Numbered from the stretch's first letter, positions 8,759 to 17,494 are shown. The stretch is DNA of 64,000 bases from Alphaproteobacteria bacterium (GCA_016869215.1 VGEP01000002.1:157467-221466), one strand, 5' to 3'. Translations and numbers: made by a program. The notes: generated by a model not told the origin, from the sequence alone.

Positions 8759-9254
8759 GCCGTACGTGCTTGCCGTCGACTTGGGAGGCGATGTAGCGCT
8801 CCTCACCGGATTGGATCGCAGCGTCGAGCCGATCCTTCTGCTCGTCGAACTTGGCGCGTAGGAAATCCGACACCAGGAGTCGCAACCGGCCGACGCCCCA
8901 CTTGCGCTCCATGGCGACGGCGACCTGGTCGAGGCCATCGACCATCGCCTGGATGCGATAGGCGGCCGACGACATGACCTCGGTTTCGAGTGAGAGCTTG
9001 CGAGCGGGTCGGGTCATGGCCGACACCGCCACGTCGGAGTGGCGACGGATAGCCGGCGGCTGCGCCGCGGCCCGTCTTGAACAGAACTTCGCAGCGCGCT
9101 TATCCCAGTCCCGATCGACCTCCTCAAGCGCCCGCTCGAGGTCCCGGAATCCTTTCTGCCCGCGCTCGCCTTCGAGCTTTCGGTCGATGTCTGGAAGCCC
9201 GGATGGTCGCTGACCCGCCGCCGCGCCATCACCTCGTCCTCGGTGCTGCTGCAT
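8755..9254 (-). pseudogene. Prophage-associated unknown protein, truncated at both ends
   Basis: Protein-like frame containing a charged coiled-coil stretch (GFRDLERALEEVDRDWDKR) and, from an ATG at 9017, a segment with QAMVDGLDQVAVAMERKWGV and RLRLLVSDFLRAKFDEQ that I recall from uncharacterised rhizobial prophage proteins. The frame merges into the protease fragment at about 8755, and its 5' end is interrupted: another frame starting at 9259 reads a plausible N-terminus and would need a one-base shift near 9195. It is a remnant joined by deletion on both sides; no function can be given. Confidence 0.5.
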
Positions 9255-9261
9255 CGCAAGA

Positions 9262-9652
9262 AGGGTACCGCCTAAAGACCTGGCCTGTGTTCGGCAATGG
9301 ATGGGGCGCGCGCGTCGCGACCGTCCGGGCAGTGAGCCTGCGCATGGCAGGTGAGAGGGTGCCGGCGCCATCCATTATCCCGTCGGACGCAGCGGTCCCG
9401 GGCAAGGGCGCTGTACCAGCGCCGGCAGCCATGAAGAAAGTCATCGTCGGGACCGGCACTGCCGCTCCGGTCGCTGCCGGCGGCAGCTTTGCGGATTGGG
9501 TGATCGCCCATCCGTGGGAAACCGCCGCGATCGGTTGCGGCGCTGCCGTCATCATCGCCAGCTCGATCTACGCGCTGAACCGCTGGCATCGGTCCCGGCA
9601 GGAAGCCGCGATCCCCAATACGCCATTCGTTTACGAGCTCAAGACCGCCTGA
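9262..9652 (+). pseudogene. Phage endolysin (GH108-like), C-terminal fragment
   Basis: Plus-strand frame beginning near 9262 with YRLKTWPVFGNGWGARVATV, which resembles the end of the catalytic domain of GH108-type lysozymes, followed by an Ala/Pro-rich linker, a transmembrane segment (about 9499-9570) and a short cytoplasmic tail. The enzymatic N-terminus is missing; its place is taken by the start of the opposing unknown gene. If translated from an internal ATG at 9432 it would be only a small membrane protein. The GH108 assignment is moderate. Confidence 0.5.
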
Positions 9653-9671
9653 ACATCAAGGAGAAGAAGCC

Positions 9672-10118
9672 ATGGTGATGGCCGTACTGCTATTCGCGAC
9701 CCTGATCGCAATCTACGCCTTCTGGATTCGCCCGATCCTGCAATCGCGGCCGGCGTTCCGGGAGCTCTACGACAAGGAAGAGAACTTCTTTGCGGCACTC
9801 CGCGAGAAGCTTAAAGGCATCAAGCAGAAACTATCGTCCGTCATCGTCATCGTCGCGGGTGCCGCGGTGACGGGCTATGACTTTTTCGCGCCGATCATCA
9901 GCGGCGTGGATATGAGCTCGCTCACGTCCCGGGTGCCGTCCTGGGCGTGGCCGCTGGTCCTCATCTCACTGACAGCGCTGTTCCAGTTCCTGCGCAACCT
10001 CGCCGACAAGCGGCACCTGGTCGAGTTGACCGACGCGACCGCGCCTGACCAAGGGGACGTAGTGCGATGTGGACCTGGCTTGCGAGCCTTGTCGGCGGGC
10101 CCGTCGTCAACGGGCTAA
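9672..10118 (+). CDS. Small phage-type membrane protein
   Basis: A 148-residue protein with an N-terminal membrane segment (about residues 4-22), a charged middle with REKLKGIKQK, and two further hydrophobic stretches (about 53-70 and 91-107). Preceded by a strong AAGGAG ribosome site. It belongs to the lysis cassette of the prophage by position, just before a 3TM holin. Its last 17 codons overlap the holin gene and look unlike real protein, so the natural stop may have been lost by a small frameshift. Confidence 0.55.
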   Translation: MVMAVLLFATLIAIYAFWIRPILQSRPAFRELYDKEENFFAALREKLKGIKQKLSSVIVIVAGAAVTGYDFFAPIISGVDMSSLTSRVPSWAWPLVLISLTALFQFLRNLADKRHLVELTDATAPDQGDVVRCGPGLRALSAGPSSTG

Positions 10119-10462
10119 TCAATGCCTACAAGGCCAAGCTCGCTGCGACGAATACGCAGGACCGGATTGCGGCCGATCTCGCAGCCAAGGAAATCGAGGC
10201 CGAGATCGAAGCCCGGAGACAGGCTTCCGCCATCATCATTGCCGAGCAAGGCCGCTGGTACACGGCCATCATCCGGCCGCTGCTCGCGGCGCCGGTGATC
10301 ATCTACTTCTGGAAAGTTCTGGTGATCGACAAGGTTCTCGGCCTCGGCTCCACCGACCCGATCACCGGCATGGTCGCCGATTGGTCCGGCATGATCATCA
10401 CCGCCTATGTTGGCGGCCGCTCGATCGAGAAGGTCGCCCGCATCTTCGCGAGGCGCTCATGA
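10067..10462 (+). CDS. GTA-type 3TM holin
   Basis: A 131-residue holin of the three-transmembrane family used by gene transfer agents and alphaproteobacterial phages for release. The start MWTWLASLVGGPVVNGL, the charged helix with AAKEIEAEIEARRQ, the AEQGRWYTAIIRPLLAAP segment and the C-terminal YVGGRSIEKVARIF are all typical. ATG at 10067 with GGGG upstream; its stop overlaps the next gene's ATG. It appears intact. Confidence 0.8.
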   Translation: MWTWLASLVGGPVVNGLINAYKAKLAATNTQDRIAADLAAKEIEAEIEARRQASAIIIAEQGRWYTAIIRPLLAAPVIIYFWKVLVIDKVLGLGSTDPITGMVADWSGMIITAYVGGRSIEKVARIFARRS

Positions 10463-10665
10463 CCAACGAGGAACTGCTGCGCGAGCGCGTCGCCAAGCTG
10501 GAAGTTCAGATGCCGCACCTTAATGAAAAGCTCGACGATACGCACAAGAAGGTCGAGGAAATGCACGCAATCCTACTGCAGGCTAAGGGTGCGCGGTGGG
10601 TGATCGTAGGGTTGGCAGGAATTGCAGGCCTCGCGTCGGGGCTGGTTGCGAAATTCATGCCTTGA
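10459..10665 (+). CDS. XhlA-like small lysis protein
   Basis: A 68-residue protein with a charged N-terminal coiled coil (LRERVAKLEVQMPHLNEKL) and one C-terminal transmembrane helix. This architecture matches the hemolysin XhlA-type proteins that accompany phage holins. It is translationally coupled to the holin gene through an ATGA overlap and ends the prophage remnant. Confidence 0.6.
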   Translation: MTNEELLRERVAKLEVQMPHLNEKLDDTHKKVEEMHAILLQAKGARWVIVGLAGIAGLASGLVAKFMP

Positions 10666-10721
10666 GAATTGGTGCATGGTACTATCACCCCATATCTTGA
10701 TCAGCGAGCTTCGACGGACGA

Positions 10722-11279
10722 TTAGAGATTCTTCGTAGAAAGGATGTTGGCGAACAGCATACCTACCAAGGCGATCAGCGCAGCGACACTTACTGCGTGA
10801 ACGGCAATAATTGAATTATACTCGCTCGAGCTGAAGATTTGCATTGGAGGCCCCAGAATCCAGTCGAGCCCGAAATAACAAGCAAACGGGACCATGAGCA
10901 CGAGCACCATCATCACGCGCTCGCGAGGTCGAAAAAGGATTACTCCAAGGAGGACGCATGGAAGGAGGAACAACTCCACCGCAGAAGCGGTTCCGAATAG
11001 TTTTACACATAGTACAGTGTTCGCGACACCAGCGATCGGAAGAAGGGCGCGTCCCAACAGGGTGTTGCGCCGCGCTATGGCGGGAACCATCAAGAAGAAT
11101 GGCGTCGAGAGGAGCGTCAACCATGCTGGCCACGCTGCTGCACCAACGATGGCGTGCAAATACAGCGGATAGAATGGCTGATTTCCGGCTACGATAATTG
11201 CAATTGTCCCTGCGGCATTCGCCAGCGGGTCGGGATTTTTCGTGTATTCCTGTACTTTCGATACGAGCCCTCTGAGCAT
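10722..11279 (-). CDS. Multi-pass membrane protein, copy 1
   Basis: A 185-residue integral membrane protein with about five or six helices and a short N-terminal cytoplasmic segment (KVQEYTKNPDPLANAAGTI). The conserved GNQPFYPLYLHAIVG and FFLMVPAIARRN segments resemble, from memory, an alphaproteobacterial membrane domain of unknown function. It follows the TrpB-like gene by 12 bases and so ends the five-gene operon that begins at 15971. A close copy lies on the opposite strand at 61992-62552. Function unknown. Confidence 0.75.
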   Translation of the reverse strand: MLRGLVSKVQEYTKNPDPLANAAGTIAIIVAGNQPFYPLYLHAIVGAAAWPAWLTLLSTPFFLMVPAIARRNTLLGRALLPIAGVANTVLCVKLFGTASAVELFLLPCVLLGVILFRPRERVMMVLVLMVPFACYFGLDWILGPPMQIFSSSEYNSIIAVHAVSVAALIALVGMLFANILSTKNL

Positions 11280-11415
11280 GCGGCGCCCAGACTACAGGTG
11301 GCCGCTCAGGTGTTCTGCAACGCTGGCCAGATCCTTGTCGCCTCGACCCGACAGATTGACCACCATCAAATGATCCGTGGCCATTTTAGGTGCAAGTTGA
11401 GCTACTTTGGCGATC
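10722..11415 (-). repeat. Inverted long repeat, copy A (trpB 3' end plus membrane gene)
   Basis: This segment is repeated in opposite orientation at about 61848-62552, with roughly 85-90% identity by eye over the trpB end, the short intergenic gap and the membrane gene. Homology fades about 115 bases into the trpB coding region. The copies are 50.4 kb apart and could support inversion of the intervening DNA. Confidence 0.85.
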
Positions 11416-12512
11416 GCATGGGCCGGCTCGAGTGCGGGAATTATTCCCTCGAGCTGGCTGCAGAGCTTGAACGCTTCAAGTGCTTCCTGGTCCGTCGCAG
11501 ATAGGAACTTTATGCGGCCGATGTCGGCGAGCCACGCGTGTTCCGGGCCGATGCCGGGATAGTCGAGACCAGCAGAGATCGAATGCGCCTCTTCGATCTG
11601 GCCATCTTTGTTCGTCAACAGATAGGTCCGGTTACCATGCAGCACGGCAGGGCGACCGCCAGCGACTGAAGCCGCGTGCTGTCCGCTTTTCAGCCCATGA
11701 CCGGCGGCTTCCACACCATAGATCTCGATCTGCCGGTCATCGAGGAATGGATGGAACAGTCCCATGGCGTTGGAGCCCCCGCCGATACATGCAATCAACG
11801 AATCTGGCAGTCGTCCTTCCGCCTCCAGCATCTGTTCGCGGGCTTCGTTGCCGATGATGCACTGGAAGTCCCGCACCATCATCGGATAGGGATGCGGTCC
11901 GGCGACCGTACCAATGCAATAGAATGTGTCCGACACATTGGTGACCCAGTCACGCAATGCTTCGTTCATCGCGTCCTTAAGGGTCTTCGAACCGGACTGG
12001 ACCGCTACGATCTCCGCGCCCAGGGCTTGCATACGTTGAACATTAGGCTGCTGCCGAGCAACATCCGCTGCGCCCATATAGACTATGCACTTGATCCCAA
12101 ACTTCGCGCACAATGTGGCCGTTGCGACGCCGTGCATTCCAGCGCCGGTTTCAGCGATAACCCGCGACTTGCCCATACGGCGTGCCAGCATGATCTGACC
12201 CAGCACGTTGTTCACTTTGTGCGCACCGGTGTGATTGAGGTCCTCGCGCTTGAAATAAATCTTGGCGCCGCCAAAGCGCTCGGTCATTCGCTCGGCCAGA
12301 TACAACGGCGAGGGCCGGCCGACGTAATTGCTCAGATATCCGTCCATCTCTTTCTGAAACGTGGGATCTGCCTTTGCCTCGGCGTAAGCCGCCTCCAGGG
12401 TCAAAAGTGGCGGCATCAGCGTCTCGGCGACATAACGGCCGCCGTAGATGCCAAAATGACCCCGATCGTCGGGGCCAGTGCGAAAGGAATTAAGTTGCTG
12501 TGGCGCGTTCAT
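11292..12512 (-). CDS. trpB: Tryptophan synthase beta-chain-like PLP enzyme
   Basis: A 406-residue fold-type II PLP enzyme close to TrpB, which joins indole and serine. The PLP lysine is in HTGAHKVNN (about residue 99), the phosphate loop is GGGSNAMG, and EGIIPALEP and NLSGRGDKD match TrpB. The catalytic Glu is kept in ETGAG, but the next residue of the usual GAGQHG motif is Met (GAGMHG), an unusual change at the indole pocket. There is no trpA beside it. It lies 73 bases downstream of the methylase gene inside the sigma-factor-controlled operon, so a role outside normal tryptophan synthesis is plausible. The ATG at 12512 is preferred over an upstream TTG. Confidence 0.85.
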   Translation of the reverse strand: MNAPQQLNSFRTGPDDRGHFGIYGGRYVAETLMPPLLTLEAAYAEAKADPTFQKEMDGYLSNYVGRPSPLYLAERMTERFGGAKIYFKREDLNHTGAHKVNNVLGQIMLARRMGKSRVIAETGAGMHGVATATLCAKFGIKCIVYMGAADVARQQPNVQRMQALGAEIVAVQSGSKTLKDAMNEALRDWVTNVSDTFYCIGTVAGPHPYPMMVRDFQCIIGNEAREQMLEAEGRLPDSLIACIGGGSNAMGLFHPFLDDRQIEIYGVEAAGHGLKSGQHAASVAGGRPAVLHGNRTYLLTNKDGQIEEAHSISAGLDYPGIGPEHAWLADIGRIKFLSATDQEALEAFKLCSQLEGIIPALEPAHAIAKVAQLAPKMATDHLMVVNLSGRGDKDLASVAEHLSGHL

Positions 12513-12585
12513 GTGTATCAATCAACTTGCGTTTCGAACGATGCTGCTTCGGGGCGATATTCCATTGCACCGGGTTGCGTCGAAA

Positions 12586-13827
12586 TTAGATGCTGGCGGG
12601 TCGTTCGACCTTGTAGAGGCCAACGTTTATGGCCTCGGTCTCGAACCCTGCCTGACAGTAAGCCAGGTAGTATTCCCAGGTTCTTTTGAAACGCTCATCA
12701 AATCCGAGAGCTTCGATCGCAGGCCACGACTCCAGAAAGCGCTGCCGCCATTCCTCCAGCGTGCGCGCGTAACCATCGCCAAACAATTCTTTCCAAATAA
12801 GTTTGAGCCCTGATTTAGCCGTTTCCCGTTCGACAATCCCCGTCGTCGGCAGCATGCCGCCCGGAAATATGTATTTCTGAATGAAGTCCGGCCTACCACG
12901 ATAATCTCCAAAACGATCTTCAGCGATCGTAATGACTTGCAGTACGCCAACGCCGCCTGGACGCAAACGATCCCTCAGATTCTGGAAATAAGTTGGCCAA
13001 TAAGCTTCACCGACTGCCTCCAGCATTTCGATCGAGACGATCCGATCGAAGGTGCCTCGCACATCTCGGTAATCCTGCAAGCGGATATCCGAGCGGCTTT
13101 CCAGGGCGCGACCGCGGAGCCGTCGTTGCGTGAATTTCAATTGCTCCGCCGACAGTGTCACTCCCATCACTTTACAGTCGTGCCGTTCCAATATTCGCTC
13201 AGCAAGGCTGCCCCAGCCACAGCCGATTTCGAGCACTTTTTCCCCGCCAGCCAAATCCAGCAGACTTAGCACTCGGTCAAGCTTGGCATCCTGTGCCTGC
13301 TCTAGCGTCTGGTTCATTGAAGAAAATAGACCCGCCGAGTAAGTCATGCCTGGATCGAGCCACTGTTGGTAGAACTCGTTTCCGAGGTCATAGTGGGCGG
13401 CAATATTGCGTCGACTTCCGCGGGGTGTATTGCGATTCATCGCATGACGCACCCTGAGCCAAAATCGCGGCATCCGCAGGAACTTCAGCGGCTCCACCAA
13501 GGCGCTGTTATGGGAAGCAAGCTTGAGGAGCGCGACGAGGCTTGAGGACGACCATTCTCCAGCGCTATAGGCTTCTGCGAATCCGATATCCCAGCTGGAA
13601 GCTAGGCGCCACAGGCAGCGCCAGCTATGAATGGTGACTTTCGCCTGCGGTCCAGATCGGCGCCCACTGAACACCAGCCGATCTCCGGCGGGAGTCTCTA
13701 TCACCAGCTCCCCGCACTCAAGTTCGCCCACCATCCGGCGCAAGAACGACTCGGCGACCGAAGCTGAATTGAGAGAAAGTTGCGGATTGATCGATCGATG
13801 GACGGTTTTTTGGTGTTGCATGGACAT
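12586..13827 (-). CDS. cfa: Cyclopropane-fatty-acid synthase family methyltransferase
   Basis: A 413-residue SAM-dependent methylase acting on unsaturated acyl chains of membrane phospholipids. The N-terminal domain is the usual one for the family, the SAM site is VLEIGCGWGSLAERIL, and IVSIEMLEAVGEAYWPTYF and FIQKYIFPGGMLPT are family hallmarks. In Rhodobacter sphaeroides an RpoE-controlled homologue takes part in furan fatty acid formation (ufaM). Here it follows the DUF1365 and FAD-oxidase genes, 6 bases after the former, which supports the same pathway. True cyclopropanation is the alternative. Confidence 0.9.
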   Translation of the reverse strand: MSMQHQKTVHRSINPQLSLNSASVAESFLRRMVGELECGELVIETPAGDRLVFSGRRSGPQAKVTIHSWRCLWRLASSWDIGFAEAYSAGEWSSSSLVALLKLASHNSALVEPLKFLRMPRFWLRVRHAMNRNTPRGSRRNIAAHYDLGNEFYQQWLDPGMTYSAGLFSSMNQTLEQAQDAKLDRVLSLLDLAGGEKVLEIGCGWGSLAERILERHDCKVMGVTLSAEQLKFTQRRLRGRALESRSDIRLQDYRDVRGTFDRIVSIEMLEAVGEAYWPTYFQNLRDRLRPGGVGVLQVITIAEDRFGDYRGRPDFIQKYIFPGGMLPTTGIVERETAKSGLKLIWKELFGDGYARTLEEWRQRFLESWPAIEALGFDERFKRTWEYYLAYCQAGFETEAINVGLYKVERPASI

Positions 13828-13833
13828 GACGCT

Positions 13834-14622
13834 CTAATCCGCAGTTACAGAAGATGCGGTGACAATCGTTGCGGGTCGCTTGGGCGGCAGTGGTCGTTGG
13901 CGTAAGCCAATGCCCTTTGCCCACAACCGCAATGCTTCCCAGTGGATCGCCGCGATCACCTTGATCGTGATCGCAGGGATTTTCAGGAACACAGACATCA
14001 AATTACGGTCTGTTAAATCACCTCGAAGCCCGGCCAAAACGGCATTCAGCACTGGCTCTTGGCATGAACTGGCGCATATACCGACAGCGATGCGCTCGTC
14101 TGGACCTGTGATCCGGAAGTCATAGCGCATGTCCATGTCCAGGAAGGGCGAAACGTAAAAGAGCTTTTGGGAGCACTGATAAAGAGCAGCGTTCCGCCCC
14201 TCAACCCGGATGACGTAGCTGTGACGCTCTCCGAACGTGTTGTGTACTTGGTACACCACCGCGGCAAGCGATGCATCGGCCCGGTAGCAGAAGTAAATGC
14301 TGATCGGATTGAAGCAATAGCCAAGCGCGCGCGGCATGCAGAGCAGTTGAATTCGGCCACCGGCAAGATCGACTTGAGCTTCGGCGAGTTGGCGCTCGAT
14401 CTGAGTTCGTATTGGTGTGGCGGTTCCGTCGCCATGGTCGGCGTCATAAAAGCTGAAAATATTGGAGCGGTTATAGGAGAACCATCGCAGCTTGTTCGAA
14501 AGCTCATCAAGCTCATCGAGGTCGAGCAGAAACCAGAACGCGCGGTATCGAAAGCGATGCACGCGTGGACGCAGCCGCCGATGCATGACCGAGCCGACAT
14601 AGAGCGACGAGCGCAGCGTCAT
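13834..14622 (-). CDS. DUF1365 protein
   Basis: A 262-residue DUF1365 protein. The opening SLYVGSVMHRRLRPRVHRF, FRYRAFWFLLDLDEL, PRALGYCFNPISIYFCY and VHNTFGERHSYV segments define the family. No membrane helix is certain. The ATG at 14622 overlaps the stop of the FAD oxidase gene. In many proteobacteria DUF1365, an FAD amine-oxidase-like protein and a Cfa-type methylase form a fixed trio in ECF-sigma regulons; a role in unusual fatty acid synthesis is therefore likely, although the reaction of DUF1365 itself cannot be read from sequence. Confidence 0.9.
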   Translation of the reverse strand: MTLRSSLYVGSVMHRRLRPRVHRFRYRAFWFLLDLDELDELSNKLRWFSYNRSNIFSFYDADHGDGTATPIRTQIERQLAEAQVDLAGGRIQLLCMPRALGYCFNPISIYFCYRADASLAAVVYQVHNTFGERHSYVIRVEGRNAALYQCSQKLFYVSPFLDMDMRYDFRITGPDERIAVGICASSCQEPVLNAVLAGLRGDLTDRNLMSVFLKIPAITIKVIAAIHWEALRLWAKGIGLRQRPLPPKRPATIVTASSVTAD

Positions 14623-15971
14623 GTCTGCCACTCGGCTTCTTTCGTGTCTGCCGTTCTTGCTGTGAGGACGATCCGTCCGGACTCGTTTGGCACCTGCCAG
14701 GGTCGTCGCACGTGGCCCAGTTGCTCGGCGACGGCGAGGCCAGCCTGCAGACCGTCTTCGTGAAAGCCTGCGCCGAAATAAGCTCCGCAAAACCACGTAT
14801 TTCGATCGCCTTGCAGGAGCCATAGTTTTCGTTGCGCGGCGATGGCGCTGGCGTCGAAGATGGGATGATCGTAGACCTCGCTATGGAGCAATGTTCCAGC
14901 GCGCGGCGGCCGTGGCGGATTGAGGGTTACGAACAGAGGCTTTGCGCTCTGGATGTTCTGCAGGCGGTTCGTCCAATAGGTCACGCAAACACTGTCGCTG
15001 GCGACATCCCGGGAGCCGATGTAGTTCCAGCTCGACCAGACGGCGCGTCGCTTGGGCATAAAGCTCTCGTCGGTATGCAGCACAGCGAGATTACGGCTGT
15101 AGCGGAATGAACCGAGCAGAGTCTGCTCCCCAGCGCTTGGGTCTGCGAGCACCTTGAGAGATTGGTCGGCATGGCTCGCCATGACGACGTGATCATAACG
15201 TTCCGATTGACCAGTTGTATCGGTGACGACAATGCCGCCATTGATGCGACGCACTTCACGGACGCCCGTATCCAGCCTGATCCGATCTGCAATCGACGTA
15301 GTCAGCCGTTCCACATAGTTGCGGCTGCCGCCGACGACGGTCTCCCATGCGGGGCGTCCACTTAACTGCATCAAGCCGTGATTGTCGTGAAAGCGGATAA
15401 AGGCCGCGGCTGGATACGACAGCATTTCTGCTGGTGTTGCCGACCAGATCGCGCTTGCCATCGGCAGCAAATGATCGTCGCGAAAGGCATCGCCATACTG
15501 GCCTTTCACAAGGTAGTCGCCGAGGCTGATCTGCTCATCTTCCATCTGCGCAATATTGAGCGGAGCCTGCCGATAAAAGCGGAGCAGATCCGCAAGCATC
15601 GACCAGAACCGGGGGCGGATCAGGTTGATGGGCTGGCCGAACACGCCCGACATTCCGCTCCCGGAGTATTCGAGCTCACCGCCATCCATCGACACGCCAA
15701 AGGACATTTCCGACAGCTGGGTCGGAACCTTCAGAAGTTCGAACAAGGCGGTCAGGTTGGGGTAGGTGCGCCGATTGAAGACAATGAAGCCGGTGTCGAC
15801 AGCGATGCCCTGTCCGCTGACCGATGCTACGACGGTATTGGAATGACCCCCGACCCGATCCGCGCGCTCGTAGACCGTCACATCATGGCGCTGGCTTAGA
15901 AGCCAGGCTGCAGACAATCCAGAAATTCCGGTCCCAACGACCGCAATCTTGAGGCGAATATCGGCGGTCAT
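14619..15971 (-). CDS. FAD-dependent amine-oxidase-like oxidoreductase
   Basis: A 450-residue flavoprotein of the amine oxidase/desaturase superfamily. The FAD-binding motif VVGTGISGLSAAWLLSQ is near the N-terminus, followed by YERADRVGGHSNT, a FIVFNRRTYPNL segment and a C-terminal FCGAYFGAGFHEDGLQAG that closes the flavin site. It is the first gene of the operon reading to 10722 and lies 75 bases downstream of a TGATCC-N16-CGTT promoter. With DUF1365 and the Cfa-like methylase it forms the trio linked to methylated or furan fatty acids in Rhodobacter; substrate assignment here is inference. Confidence 0.9.
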   Translation of the reverse strand: MTADIRLKIAVVGTGISGLSAAWLLSQRHDVTVYERADRVGGHSNTVVASVSGQGIAVDTGFIVFNRRTYPNLTALFELLKVPTQLSEMSFGVSMDGGELEYSGSGMSGVFGQPINLIRPRFWSMLADLLRFYRQAPLNIAQMEDEQISLGDYLVKGQYGDAFRDDHLLPMASAIWSATPAEMLSYPAAAFIRFHDNHGLMQLSGRPAWETVVGGSRNYVERLTTSIADRIRLDTGVREVRRINGGIVVTDTTGQSERYDHVVMASHADQSLKVLADPSAGEQTLLGSFRYSRNLAVLHTDESFMPKRRAVWSSWNYIGSRDVASDSVCVTYWTNRLQNIQSAKPLFVTLNPPRPPRAGTLLHSEVYDHPIFDASAIAAQRKLWLLQGDRNTWFCGAYFGAGFHEDGLQAGLAVAEQLGHVRRPWQVPNESGRIVLTARTADTKEAEWQT

Positions 15972-16046
15972 GATATTGGATCAACCAAAGAGCTTTAGAG
16001 GCTTCATTTTCGAACCGCGAGGCCGATCGGGCTTACATGACAGGGA

Positions 16047-16072
16047 AACGACAAATCCAATCGATTGGATCA
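16047..16072 (-). promoter_or_regulatory. ECF sigma promoter for the FAD oxidase operon
   Basis: On the minus strand TGATCC (16072-16067), 16 bases, then CGTTT (16050-16046). Faces the operon beginning at 15971. It is one of six sites in the window with identical boxes and spacing and lies back to back with the rpoE promoter. Confidence 0.75.
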
Positions 16073-16113
16073 CCGGCAACCGGTGGATTACCTGCAGCCG
16101 GCCCGCGCTTTGG

Positions 16114-16139
16114 TGATCCAAAAAGTGACCCGCACCGTT
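16114..16139 (+). promoter_or_regulatory. Autoregulatory ECF sigma promoter of rpoE-chrR
   Basis: Plus strand TGATCC (16114-16119), 16 bases, CGTT (16136-16139). It is 115 bases upstream of the sigma factor start, consistent with autoregulation, and its -35 element lies 41 bases from that of the divergent operon. Confidence 0.75.
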
Positions 16140-16253
16140 GTTTAGTTTATGCAGCTTGCTGTCCAAGGTCATTCCTCGCCCATAGCGGCCATGGTGCGTT
16201 ATTGGCGGCGACCAGTGTCGTTGGAGCGTCGAGCGCGGAGGAATGCCCCAAAT

Positions 16254-16835
16254 ATGCCCTCTGAAAACGAGGCAAACTCAGACACCGTGCAATGGGGCGG
16301 CCTGATATCTGCGATCGCGCAGCATCAGGATCGTGCAGCCTTTGCGGCCTTGTTCGAGCATTTTGCCCCCCGGATCAAAGCATTCATGCAGCGTTCGGGA
16401 GCCAGCGAGGCGAACGCAGAGGAACTGGCCCAGGAGACCATGCTGGCGGTCTGGCGGAAGGCCGCATTGTTCGACCCGCAGAGTACAGGTGCAGCGGGCT
16501 GGATTTTCACGATCGCTCGTAACCTGCGTATCGATTACCACCGTCGCGAAAGCCGTGGCGGGATGGTTGAGGCTTCAGACGTCGAAATCGAGTTCCTGAT
16601 TGACGATTCGCCTCAGCCGGACTCCATCCTGGCCACCTCTCAATCCGAGGATCGAGTGCGCTCAGCGCTGACAAAGTTGTCGGACGACCAAATGCGCGTC
16701 GTCGAACTTTCGTTCTTTGAGGAGAAAGCGCACGCGGAGATTGCAGAGATTTTGGAAATTCCACTGGGTACGGTCAAGTCGCGGCTTCGCCTGGCCATGA
16801 CCCGTCTTCGCAATCTGCTGGGTGAACTATCATGA
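16254..16835 (+). CDS. rpoE: ECF sigma factor, RpoE (ECF11, singlet-oxygen) type
   Basis: A 193-residue ECF sigma factor. Region 2 is visible as EELAQETMLAVWRKAALFD and AAGWIFTIARNLRIDYHRR; region 4 as MRVVELSFFEEKAHAEIAEI followed by IPLGTVKSRLRLAM. The ATG at 16254 is preceded by GGAGGA at good spacing. It overlaps chrR by 4 bases, the standard sigma/anti-sigma pair of the Rhodobacter singlet-oxygen response. By family knowledge it is released from ChrR on singlet oxygen or organic peroxide stress and reads the TGATCC-type promoters found around it. Confidence 0.92.
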   Translation: MPSENEANSDTVQWGGLISAIAQHQDRAAFAALFEHFAPRIKAFMQRSGASEANAEELAQETMLAVWRKAALFDPQSTGAAGWIFTIARNLRIDYHRRESRGGMVEASDVEIEFLIDDSPQPDSILATSQSEDRVRSALTKLSDDQMRVVELSFFEEKAHAEIAEILEIPLGTVKSRLRLAMTRLRNLLGELS

Positions 16836-17485
16836 GCATTGAACATCATCCTACCGACTCGATGTTGGCGGCCTTTGCGGCGGGCACGCTCGACCACGGA
16901 CAGCACATCGCGATTGCGACGCATCTGGTATCTTGCCCGCAATGCCGAACCTTCACGCGATCCATGGAGCAAGTCGGCGGTGCCGTGCTGACTAGCCTTT
17001 TACCGGCTGCAATGTCCAACGACGCGCTGGCGAAGGTCGAAGCGCGGTTGAACAAACCGATGCGGCCGGCGACGATGGCAGAGACGGCGCCCACTGTGCC
17101 CGAGGCCGAGGTTCCTGGGCTACCGAAGTTCTTGCGTCGCTACCAGTTTGGCAATTGGAAGTGGATTGCGCCATCGGTGCACCTGCAACCCATTGTTCTG
17201 CCCTATGACAGCGATACCCGAGTATTTCTGCTAAAGTCCGGGCCGGGGACCAGGATGCTTCAACATACGCACACTGGGATTGAGATGACTTGCGTTCTCT
17301 CCGGAGCCTTCAGCCAGGATGGCAGTCACTATGGGCCGGGTGACTTCGACCTGGGTGATGACACTGTCGATCACCTGCCCGTCGTCGATCCGGGGCAAGA
17401 TTGCGTTTGTCTTGTGGCGATGCAGGGTGATCTTCGACTTCACGGTTTGATCGGACGGATGGTGCAACCGTTTGTTCGTGTGTGA
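16832..17485 (+). CDS. chrR: Zinc anti-sigma factor ChrR
   Basis: A 217-residue anti-sigma factor. The N-terminal zinc-binding anti-sigma domain keeps HHPTD near residue 6 and HLVSCPQC near residue 31, the His/Cys ligands that hold RpoE. The C-terminal cupin has LQHTHTGIEMTCVLSGAF and GDFDLGDDTVDHLPVV, supplying the second metal site required for the response to singlet oxygen. Length and order match ChrR. It is coupled to rpoE by an ATGA overlap, ensuring matched synthesis. Confidence 0.93.
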   Translation: MSIEHHPTDSMLAAFAAGTLDHGQHIAIATHLVSCPQCRTFTRSMEQVGGAVLTSLLPAAMSNDALAKVEARLNKPMRPATMAETAPTVPEAEVPGLPKFLRRYQFGNWKWIAPSVHLQPIVLPYDSDTRVFLLKSGPGTRMLQHTHTGIEMTCVLSGAFSQDGSHYGPGDFDLGDDTVDHLPVVDPGQDCVCLVAMQGDLRLHGLIGRMVQPFVRV

Positions 17486-17494
17486 GCTAATCCG

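Noticed and set aside
15978..15983. TGATCC on the minus strand just before the FAD oxidase start
   Set aside because: Too close to the ATG to serve as a -35 element for that gene; the site at 16072 fits.
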